Below are positions 56,914 to 64,000 of a stretch of DNA of 64,000 bases, piece by piece. The notes beneath the pieces are model-generated. The model saw only the letters and a program-made list of their open reading frames with translations. It did no database searches and was not told where the DNA came from. Source of the DNA: Roseitranquillus sp963749675. GTDB lineage: Bacteria > Pseudomonadota > Alphaproteobacteria > Rhodobacterales > Rhodobacteraceae. Positions within the stretch are counted from its first letter, which is position 1. Each line of letters begins with the position of its first letter. Where the stretch lies: positions 29,578-93,577 of the forward strand of contig CAVVNT010000009.1 in the NCBI GenBank assembly GCA_963749675.1. Direction: 5' to 3'. Both the position numbers and the translations under genes were made by a program.

Positions 56914-57915
56914 ATGGAACCACGACCGACGAACGCCCGGATTCGCCTTTCGGCTGCCTGCGCTGCAGCCCTCGCTTTCGCCCTGCCGGTGACGGCCCAG
57001 ACCGATCCGCTGCCCTCCTGGAACGACGGCGCCACCAAGCAGGCCATCGTCGATTTCGTGTCGGGCGTCTCGAACGAGGATCAGGACACCTTCGTGGATC
57101 CCTTCGAGCGCATCGCGGTCTTCGACAACGACGGCACGCTCTGGGCGGAGCAGCCGGCCTATTTCCAGCTGCTGTTCGCCATCGACCGCGTCAAGGCGCT
57201 GGCGCCCGAGCACCCGGACTGGGAGACGACCGAGCCCTTCGCCTCGATCCTCAAAGGCGACATCGAGGCCGCGTTCGCCAATGGCGCGCCGGACGTCGAA
57301 AAGGTCATCGCGGCGACCCACTCGGGCATGACGACCGAGGCGTTCGCGGTCATCGTGCGAGACTGGCTCGACGCCGCAACGCATCCCACGACCGGCAAGC
57401 CCTACACGCAGATGGTCTACCAGCCGATGCTGGAGCTGCTCGCCTACCTGCGCGCGAACGAGTTCAAGACCTTCATCGTCTCCGGCGGCGGGATCGACTT
57501 CATGCGGGTCTTCTCCGAAGAGGTCTACGGCGTTCCGCCCGAGCAGGTCGTCGGCAGCAGCGTGAAGCTGAAGTTCGAGCTGAACGACGGCGTTCCCCAA
57601 CTGATCAAGCAACCCGATCTTGGCTTCCTCGACGATGGGCCGGACAAGCCCGTCGGCATCCAGACTCATATCGGCCGCGAGCCGATCGCCGCCTTCGGGA
57701 ACTCCGACGGCGACCTGCAGATGCTGCAATACACCTGCCTGCCGCCGGGGCCGGACTTCTGCCTCTACGTCCACCACACCGACGCGGCCCGCGAATGGGC
57801 CTACGACCGTGACGCTACCTTCGGCCATCTCGACAAGGGCCTCGACGCCGCTGCCGCCAACCGCTGGACCGTCATGGACATGGCCAACGACTGGGCGACC
57901 GTGTTTCCGGAATAG
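56914..57915 (+). CDS. Exported HAD-family phosphatase
   Basis: Intact 333-residue protein with a signal peptide (IRLSAACAAALAFALPVTAQ). HAD motif I is AVFDNDGTLW (Asp71 and Asp73), motif II IVSGGGIDF, and motif IV AFGNSDGDLQML. The ATG at 56914 follows GAGGAACAGG. It would dephosphorylate a small molecule in the periplasm. It follows the sulfatase gene in the same direction, and the pair could scavenge sulfate and phosphate esters. Confidence 0.85.
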   Translation: MEPRPTNARIRLSAACAAALAFALPVTAQTDPLPSWNDGATKQAIVDFVSGVSNEDQDTFVDPFERIAVFDNDGTLWAEQPAYFQLLFAIDRVKALAPEHPDWETTEPFASILKGDIEAAFANGAPDVEKVIAATHSGMTTEAFAVIVRDWLDAATHPTTGKPYTQMVYQPMLELLAYLRANEFKTFIVSGGGIDFMRVFSEEVYGVPPEQVVGSSVKLKFELNDGVPQLIKQPDLGFLDDGPDKPVGIQTHIGREPIAAFGNSDGDLQMLQYTCLPPGPDFCLYVHHTDAAREWAYDRDATFGHLDKGLDAAAANRWTVMDMANDWATVFPE

Positions 57916-57944
57916 GCGTGCGGAGGGTTCAGACAATAAAGATG

Positions 57945-58456
57945 TACTAAACGCCGATCAGCCGTATCGAGTAGATCTACGGGCAGGTCGGAGTAGAGGA
58001 CGAGCTGCAGGACGTGGCCCGGGCCGGTTTCCGCTTCAGCTTGGTGTCGGCCCCTCGTAGGAGAATGGGCCGAGGTCGGACGGCGCCACCACCCGCTCGA
58101 GGAAGTCCGACCAGCCGCCTCAGGCGCCGCCTTCGAGCGCTCCCTGGAACACGACCGGGGCGCCCGGGGCGCCCGGGGCGCCCGATCGCAGGGCCGCCAC
58201 GATGGCCTCGACTGTTCTGGTGGACGGCTGCTCCTTGTTGACCTCGGCCACCACGCCATGCGCCTTCAGCCGCGCGAGGTGTCCGTGCCGCTGAAGAAGG
58301 CCGGCGTCGGCGCTGTCCTCGGCGCCTCCAGCGCCGGGCGGAGGCGCATCAGAACCCGCACATCGAACTCGATGCGTCCGATGTGCGATTCCGCCGCCTG
58401 CAGGCGCTCCTCCACATCCGCCAGCTCCTCTTCTACGGCCTCGCCCGACCGGACGG
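57945..58456 (-). pseudogene. RecB-like nuclease (TM0106 family) remnant
   Basis: Across frames the minus strand reads LLQRHGHLARLKAHGVVAEV, TVEAIVAALRSG, VVFQGALEGGA, then WSDFLERVVAPSDLGPFSYE and VLQLVLYSDL. This matches the N-terminal PD-(D/E)xK region of TM0106-type putative nucleases. A stop at 58120-58122 and frame changes near 58280 and 58045 break it. The 5' end is cut by an IS66-type end at 58456, the 3' end lies at the HAD gene. Family call is from remembered motifs and is tentative. Confidence 0.5.
58157..58183. repeat. Three tandem copies of a 9-bp unit (GGGGCGCCC)
   Basis: Perfect 3 x 9 bp tandem array. On the minus strand it encodes GAP three times within the nuclease remnant, where related proteins have the tripeptide once. 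Likely replication slippage. Confidence 0.85.
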
Positions 58457-58633
58457 TAAGCATCCGGCGAAGGCCGCGGTCAGGCGGCTTGGCGGATGTT
58501 CGAGGATTTCCCGCCCCACCATCGCGTCCCCCAAGTTCGACATTTGCCGACCAGATTTCGTGTCTCCGGCGCGTGCCGGGTACGCGAATTCAAGGGGTTG
58601 GTAGCCGTTCGGGGTGGATTTCGCCGCAATCTG
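58456..58633. mobile_element. IS66-type terminal repeat fragment
   Basis: GTAAGCATCCGGCGAAGGCC at 58456 closely matches the IS66 end at 47680, and the similarity extends about 40 bp. Beyond it no IS66 gene is recognisable before the IS1634 end at 58634, so only a terminal scrap remains. Confidence 0.5.
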
Positions 58634-60365
58634 TGTAGTTACACGTCGCATCCCTATGCACATTGCAGTGCAGCTTCCTATGCGGCACTCTGCATTCCAT
58701 GTTCACACGCGTCACCGAGAGCGGCGGGCGCCGCTATCTGCAGATCGTCGAGTCCTTCCGCAACGAGGCGGGGAAGCCCAGGCTGCGCGTCGTCGCCAAT
58801 CTCGGGCGCGTCGACGGAATGAAGGACGGCCAGCTCGACGCCCTCATCCGGGGCCTCAGCCGGGCCGCGGGACGAACCGAACCCGCGAAGACCGAGATCA
58901 CCTGGGAGGGCGCGCGCAGTTACGGCGACGTCTTCGCCCTGCATGCGCTCTGGAAGGACCTCGGTCTCGATCGCGCGCTCGGCCGGGCCTTGCGGTCGGG
59001 GCGTCGCGGAACCGATGTGGAGCCGCTCGTCCGCGCCATGGTGTTCAACCGGCTGTGCGACCCCACAAGCAAGCTGGGCTGCCTGCGCTGGCTGGAGACC
59101 GTGGCGATGCCGGCAATGCCCGAGACCGTCACCCACCAGCATCTGCTTCGCGCGATGGATGCGCTGATGGATCGCGCCGAGCGGGTGGAACTCGAGCTGG
59201 CCAGACAGAATCCGCCCGCTGGTCGATCAAGACCTTGCCGTGGTCTTCTACGACCTGACCACCGTGCGCATCCACGGCGAGGGGGAGGTCGCGGACGACC
59301 TGGGCGCGTTCGGCATGAACAAGGAGCGCGGCGGCATCGCCCGGCAGTTCGTCCTCGGCGTCGTGCAGACCGCCGAGGGTCTGCCTCTCATGCACACGGT
59401 GCACTCCGGCAACGTCGCGGAAACGAAGACGCTGCAGGCCATGCTCCAGACGGTTCTCGCGCGTTTCCCGATCCAGCGCGTCATCCTGGTGGCCGGCCGC
59501 GGGCTCCTCAGCCTGGAAAACATCGGTGAGCTGACCGCCCTTGCAGAGCGGGGCGATCGTCGGCTGGAGTTCATCCTCGCCGTGCCAGCGCGGCGTTACG
59601 CCGAGCTGGTCGAGACCTTCCAGGGCCTCGCCTTCGATGCAGAGGGGCTGACCGAGAGCACGTTTGCCGGTCACCGCCTGATCGTCGCCGATGACCCGCT
59701 GCGCGCCGAGGAGCAATCCACCCGCCGCCGCGCCCGCATCGCCGAACTCGAGGCCATGGCAGAGAAGATGGTGGCCCGGCTCGATGCCCAGGACGAGGGC
59801 CAGACCGCCCGGGGGCGCCGCGCTTCCGACCGCGGGGCCTACAGCCGCTTCACCCGCGCCGTAGCCGAGGCGGAACTGGCCCGCTTTCTCAAGGCCGATT
59901 ACACCGCCGACCGCTTCAGCTGGAGCGTCGACGAGGCCGCCATCGCCGAAGCCGAACTCTTCGATGGCAGGCTCGCGCTGATCACCAACGCTCCCGACCT
60001 GACCGCCGCCGACGCAGTGGCGCGCTACAAGAGCCTCGCCGACATCGAGCGCGGCTTCCGGGTGCTGAAATCCGACATCGAGATCGCGCCCGTCCACCAC
60101 CGGTTGCCCGACCGCATTCGGGCCCATGCGCTGATCTGCTTCCTCGCCCTCGTGCTGCACCGGGTCATGCGCATGCGCCTGAAGGCAAAGGGCCACAGCG
60201 CCAGCCCCCGCACCGCGCCCGATCTGCTCGCCCGCATTCATCGCCATCAGGCCCGGATCGCCGAGCGCACTCTCGAAGGCACGACCCGCCCAACCCCGGA
60301 ACAGCTGGACCTCTTTGATGCCCTGACCCTGCCCAAACCCGCCTGACAGAGCCCGCGTAGTTACA
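58634..60365. mobile_element. IS1634 family (IS4 superfamily) insertion sequence
   Basis: A transposase gene flanked by TGTAGTTACACG at the left and, read inward from 60365, TGTAACTACGCG at the right: short imperfect inverted repeats. Size 1,732 bp. It separates an IS66 scrap from a truncated IS5-type transposase gene. Confidence 0.65.
58699..60346 (+). CDS. IS1634 family transposase (one apparent frameshift)
   Basis: N-terminal FTRVTESGGRRYLQIVESFR and REV-type NLGRVDGMKDGQ. After an extra base near 59212 the DDE core follows: AVVFYDLTTVRIHGEGE (first Asp), VILVAGRGLLSLENI (the second-Asp position, here Gly: VAGRG where relatives have a D-R/G motif), and LADIERGFRVLKSDI with the Glu. Corrected length is 549 codons. 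Ends LDLFDALTLPKPA. Confidence 0.82.
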
Positions 60366-60391
60366 TTTTTGCCCAACCGGGCATAGCAATA

Positions 60392-60757
60392 TCAATCACT
60401 TACCGCTGTAGCTGTCGAAGTTGAGGGGATCGCATCGTCCCCCAGCTCCAGCCCAGCAAACCGGCGCATCGCGTCGCTGTCGTAGAGTGCCTCCTCCGCC
60501 GCGGGATCGGACAGGGCGTACCACTGCTGCAGGCAGTAGACTCGCAGCATCACCTCCAGCGGCATCGGCGGCCGCCCGCCCTTCGGTCCCGCCTTCGGAT
60601 AGTGCGGCTCGATCAGCGCCATCAGTCGCGTCCAGGGCACCACCGACTCCATCTCGGAGAGAAACGTCTCGCGCCGGGTGCGCTTCTTCTTCGTGGCGTA
60701 GGTCAGCGAGGCGAAGGTGGTCTGCTTCATCGAGGACGGCTCCCGCAAGCTCGCCAT
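60392..60757 (-). pseudogene. IS5-type transposase N-terminal fragment
   Basis: Starts MKQTTFASLTYATKKKRTRR (the ATG near 60730 fits better than the one at 60757) and continues MESVVPWTRLMALIEPHYP, EVMLRVYCLQQWYALSD, RRFAGLELGDDAIP, then loses homology at the IS1634 side. The catalytic domain is absent. Confidence 0.75.
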
Positions 60758-61163
60758 CAGCCTACCAGATCATGATCGAAAGCCGAGGTTCTTCAGAGTT
60801 TCCTTCAGTTGCCCATTAATTTGTGCCTAGCGGAACGCGTTGCGAACCTACCCAAGAAGTCCGACGATTTACGCTGGCTTTCCGAGCAACGCGCCTACCG
60901 CGTGTTTCGTCTATGTTGCCTTCGGCGTTATTCAGATCGCACTTTGGGGTTTTGGCGGGGTTCGGCGGCAGGGCATTAAAATACAATAGAAAAACGGGAC
61001 CGAACCGGAGCGAGCGAGGTTCGCCCGAACTGAGACTGAGGGCCATTCTGAGCCCAAACTCAGCCAGGCGGCGCATCTAAGAGGTTCGGCCGGTTCACGC
61101 GAACCCCGATGATAACACGGAAAGTTCCGTGCCCGTCAGGGCGGTGTCACTGGTTCGTAATGG
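60758..61163. other. Non-coding gap between IS remnants
   Basis: About 400 bp, AT-richer than average around 60930-60990. No gene, repeat or RNA that I can support. It ends in the left copy of the IS66 target duplication. Confidence 0.5.
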
Positions 61164-61245
61164 GGATAATGGTAAGCGCGACGCCAACCCCCTCCTGCCG
61201 CTTCTGCTCTGACCGGGCCATTCTCCGCGCGCATGAGCGTCGGAG

Positions 61246-61692
61246 GTGTTGGTTTTGGAACGGGACGGCAAGGTGGGCGTCCAATTGGACGGCTCGAGGG
61301 GCGGCGGGGTTTCGCGGCTGGAGGTGATCGAGGGGCCGACCGGGCGACGGTGGCGCACGAAGGCGGAGCGGGCGCGAATTGCGGCGGAGAGCCTGGTGCC
61401 CGGAGCTTCGGTGGCGGATGTCGCGCGGCGGCACGGAACGACGCGCTGGCAGGTTCACGACTGGCGAAAGAAGCTGCGGACGGGGCAGTTGGTGGTGCCC
61501 GGGAGCGTGGCGGAGCTGCCGATGTTTGCTGAGCTGGTGGTCGAGGGCGCCGCCGCGGATGCGCCGGCAGCGACGGATGCCACATCCGGGGTGGAGATCG
61601 TCGTCGGTGATGTCGTGATCCGCGTCGGGGCCGGCGCCGGCGAGGGGCTGTTGATGCGGACGATCCGGGCAGTGCGAGGGGCGGCATCGTGA
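61246..61692 (+). CDS. IS66 family TnpA (accessory helix-turn-helix protein)
   Basis: Intact 148-residue protein. GPTGRRWRTKAERARIAAES and SVADVARRHGTTRWQVHDWRKKL form the helix-turn-helix. The C-terminal half (VEIVVGDVVIRVGAGAGEG) is the usual TnpA beta-rich tail. In IS66 it is needed with TnpB and TnpC for transposition. Confidence 0.82.
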   Translation: MLVLERDGKVGVQLDGSRGGGVSRLEVIEGPTGRRWRTKAERARIAAESLVPGASVADVARRHGTTRWQVHDWRKKLRTGQLVVPGSVAELPMFAELVVEGAAADAPAATDATSGVEIVVGDVVIRVGAGAGEGLLMRTIRAVRGAAS

Positions 61693-61719
61693 TGCTCGGC
61701 CAGGGCGGCCGGTGAAGGT

Positions 61720-62273
61720 CTTCGTGGCGACGCGCTGACGGACATCGCGCGCGACGGTGGCCCATGGCAGCTGGTCCATTGCTGGACGCACGTCCGCCGC
61801 CGCTTCGTGAAGCGCTTCGAAAACGAGGGCTCCCCCATCGCCGAGGAGATGCTGCGCCGGATCGCTCTGCTCCATCAGGTCGAGAGACCGTCCGCGGCAA
61901 GGAGCCGTCTCTGCGCCTCGCCGCCCGACGCGAGCAGTCCGCCCCGATCGTCGCCGCGCTCAAGCCCTGGCTGGAGCCCCAGCTCTCCCGTATCCCGCAG
62001 AAATCCCGGCTGGCCGAGGACATCCGCTACACCCTCGCGCACTGGCCCGGCCTGATCCGCTGAGAACCAGACGCGCTTTTCGCCGGCAACGAGGTCGGCG
62101 CCGAGAACTGGGCCATGCTCGCCTCGCCCGTCGCCACCTGCAAGCTGTCCGGCGCGAACCCCGTCGACTACCTCGCCGACACCCTCCGGGCCATCCTCGA
62201 CGGCCACCACAAATCCCGCATCGAGGCCCTCATGCCCTGGCACTACGCCCAGCCGTCAAGCCTCGCCGCATAG
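61720..62273 (+). pseudogene. IS66 family TnpC C-terminal pieces
   Basis: Reads ALTDIARDGGPWQLVHCWTH and VRRRFVKRFENEGSPIAEEM, then a frame change, LRLAARREQSAPIVAALKPW, RYTLAHWPGLI and a stop. It then resumes LFAGNEVGAENWAMLAS, KLSGANPVDYLADTLRAI and ends MPWHYAQPSSLAA at 62273. The segment with the catalytic Glu (DNNxxE) is missing at the stop near 62061. Non-functional. Confidence 0.75.
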
Positions 62274-62301
62274 GGCACCGCCGTCGCGCTTACGGATAAT
62301 G

Positions 62302-62598
62302 GCGGAGGGGATGGGCCTGATATCCAACCTTCTTTTGTGGATGCCGCTCGGTTTGCAAGGAAATTCTGATCTTATGGACATGTGATCAAGTGCGTACTTT
62401 TGTCAGGCCTGTTCGCGCGGCTGACATGGCGCCGCTGGCCGGGATGGTGATGCGCGGAGCGGGTCCGAATCTCCAACAGCGAGCTCGAGGCTCGGAGAAG
62501 GTTTCTGGTTTGCCCGACCCGGATCATGTCGATCATGTGCCCATGCAGATCATGCCTTCCTCACAACTCGGTGGCCCGATTGCCCATTCAGCGCCGGA
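62302..62598. other. Non-coding gap
   Basis: About 300 bp between the IS66 derivative and the IS110 transposase gene; a small open frame at 62390-62629 has no recognisable feature. The IS110 right end probably lies here but I could not place it. Confidence 0.4.
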
Positions 62599-63628
62599 TC
62601 AGGCGCCGATCAGCACCGGGCCACGATAGTCCTCCTCTCGCGTCAGCATCGCCCAGATGCCACGCGCCATCTTGTTCGCCAGCGCGACCGCCACGACCGG
62701 GATCGGCTTACGCTCCAGCATCATCGCCAGCCACGACCCCTTGGGTGCCCCGCGACGCGAGGCCCAGCGGATCACGGCGGTCGCCCCGATGACCAGCAAT
62801 CGCCGGATGTCGCGTTGTCCCATCTTCGAGGTCTTCCCGAGCTTCTGTTTTCCGCCGGTGGAATGCTGCCTCGGCACCAGGCCGAGCCAGGCGGCGAAGT
62901 CGCGCCCGCGCCGGAACTGCTCCATCGGCGGCGCGAAGGTCTCGACCGCGAGCGCGGTGATCGGGCCGACACCCGGCATGGTCTGCAGCTGGCGCGGCAT
63001 TTCCGCTTCGTTCGACATGGCCGCGATCCTGGCTTTCAGGGCATTGATCTGGGCGGTCAGGTGGGCGATCTGCTCAAGGAGCATACGGCAGATGTCCCGG
63101 GCGAGTTCCGGCAAATCGATATCGGGATCGTCGACGACCTTCGCGAGGCGCGGCAGGTATCCGATGCCCTCGGGGGCGACATGGCCGAACTCGTAGAGAT
63201 GTGAGCGCAGCGCGTTCACGGCCTCGGTGCGTTGCTTCACAAGCTGCTCGCGAGTGCGGAATGCGACGGCGCGCGCCTGCTGGTCCGCGGATTTCGGTTC
63301 GACGAAGCGCATGGTCGGCCGCAGAGCCGCCTCGACGATCGCTTCTGCATCCGCCGCGTCATTCTTCTGCCGCTTGATGAACGGCTTGACGTAATGCGGC
63401 GCGATCAGCCGGACCTCATGCCCGTGTCGCGCCATCTCCCACGCCCAATGGTGCGCACTGGCGCAAGCCTCCATCGCCACGAGACACGGCGGCTGGTCCG
63501 CCATGAACCGTGCGAACTGCGGCCGTGACAGCTTCTTGCGGAACACTGGCCGGCCCGTCTGCTGCGGCGCCGTGGACCTGGAACACGTTCTTTGCCAGAT
63601 CGACGCCGATAATGGTAACTTCTCCCAT
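62599..63628 (-). CDS. IS110 family transposase (one apparent frameshift)
   Basis: DEDD-type N-terminal domain starts MGEVTIIGVDLAKNVFQVHG (first Asp). After a frame break near 63560 it continues PCLVAMEACASAHHWAWEM (Glu) and KNDAADAEAIVEAA (Asp-x2-Asp). The C-terminal Tnp_20 domain has MPGVGPITALAVETF and FAAWLGLVPRQHSTGGKQKLG with the conserved Ser. Removing one base gives 343 codons, normal for IS110. IS110 elements lack classical inverted repeats. Confidence 0.87.
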
Positions 63629-64000
63629 GGTTGCCGTCTCCTACAGCTTGTGCTTCGACACCACGAGTTCTGCACATCGCGATGCCGTCAGGGGAGAGCG
63701 GCATCCACCCCATCTCCGGACGTTAATGTATTGACATTGCTTGATTTCAAAGAGCCGCCGCAATCCAGCCGCACGGAAACGCCATCAGACAGGCGCATTC
63801 CGCCCCAACTCCTCCGGCAAAAAGCGAGTTGTTTTGAGCTGTGGCACTCTCCATTTTTACCATTACTTCCATCGAAAGCAGATCGACGTTCGTTCAATGG
63901 AACGTGCCTGCCACAGGCGTGACCTGCGCGATGTTCCGGGCCACGGCGAGCGGTATCAAGTTTCGCGACCCGATTTCGGTTAGTTGGATCGAAAGCAATC
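63629..64000. other. Non-coding end of window
   Basis: The first part is the upstream end of IS110, where its non-coding bridge-RNA region would be expected in this family. The rest shows no gene with recognisable features, though the base composition is less GC-rich than the catabolic genes. Confidence 0.4.

Larger units (their letters stand above)
61164..62301. mobile_element. Deleted IS66 derivative with 8-bp target duplications
   Basis: Target duplications GGATAATG at 61164-61171 and 62294-62301 flank an element of 1,122 bp (61172-62293) whose ends GTAAGCGCGACG are inverted (13 of 14 bases). The 8-bp duplication is the IS66 hallmark. Only tnpA is whole; tnpB is absent and tnpC is reduced to C-terminal pieces. 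Confidence 0.85.

Noticed and set aside
55093..57936. A minus-strand frame of about 950 codons opposite the sulfatase and phosphatase genes
   Set aside because: Both plus-strand genes are intact, with signal peptides and catalytic motifs; the antisense frame has no recognisable domain.
58157..58183. Collagen-like G-x-y protein
   Set aside because: Only three GAP triplets occur, inside a nuclease-like remnant; this is a local slippage repeat, not a collagen domain.

Overview
The window looks like an accessory replicon or genomic island of a high-GC alphaproteobacterium, most likely a member of the Rhodobacterales. The reasons are the codon use, the tripartite tricarboxylate (TTT) and peptide ABC transporters, the sugar-acid dehydratases, a TrbM-like protein and the many insertion sequences. 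This is inference from gene content; no rRNA, tRNA, CRISPR array or replication origin was seen.

Layout. 1-5752 (minus) is a peptide/nickel-type ABC transporter operon ending in a 2-hydroxyacid dehydrogenase, divergent from a LysR regulator (5933-6847) with a good LysR box between them. 6865-14875 holds an EamA exporter and a catabolic block: an Asp-box propeller protein, a PdxA-like dehydrogenase, a DapA-like enzyme, an iron alcohol dehydrogenase, a GntR regulator, a DUF1537 kinase and an SDR. 15528-24977 encodes an oxidative pentose (Weimberg-type) route (IlvD/Edd dehydratase, 2-keto-3-deoxy-acid dehydratase, semialdehyde dehydrogenase) with an RraA-like protein, a complete TctCBA transporter and a LacI regulator. 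25324-29436 is a junkyard of IS21 and IS6 pieces, a broken MmeI-type methyltransferase, a toxin-antitoxin pair and a truncated DUF475 membrane protein. 29438-31103 is GntR plus KdgD. 31200-37150 is mostly nested or adjoining IS6, IS3, IS5 and IS21 sequences around an intact GST gene. 37472-47207 is an RpiR-controlled peptide/N-acyl amino acid locus (enolase-superfamily enzyme, DppABCDF-type transporter, a conserved unknown, an M20 deacylase). 47325-52340 is an IS66 copy split by a serine-recombinase cassette and then cut by IS21. 52343-58456 contains half a cardiolipin synthase, a CadC/TPR-type regulator, an arylsulfatase, a HAD phosphatase and a RecB-like nuclease remnant. 58634-63628 is IS1634, an IS5 fragment, a deleted IS66 derivative with intact 8-bp target duplications, and an IS110 copy.

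How it works together: four separate sugar-acid or amino-acid uptake and breakdown modules, each beside its own regulator (LysR, GntR, LacI, GntR, RpiR), have been assembled in a region heavily reworked by transposition. Many catabolic genes carry clustered one-base insertions that split the reading frame. Removing them restores family-length proteins, so I annotate these genes as single CDSs and regard sequencing or consensus errors as the likeliest cause. Truncations next to IS elements are treated as real.
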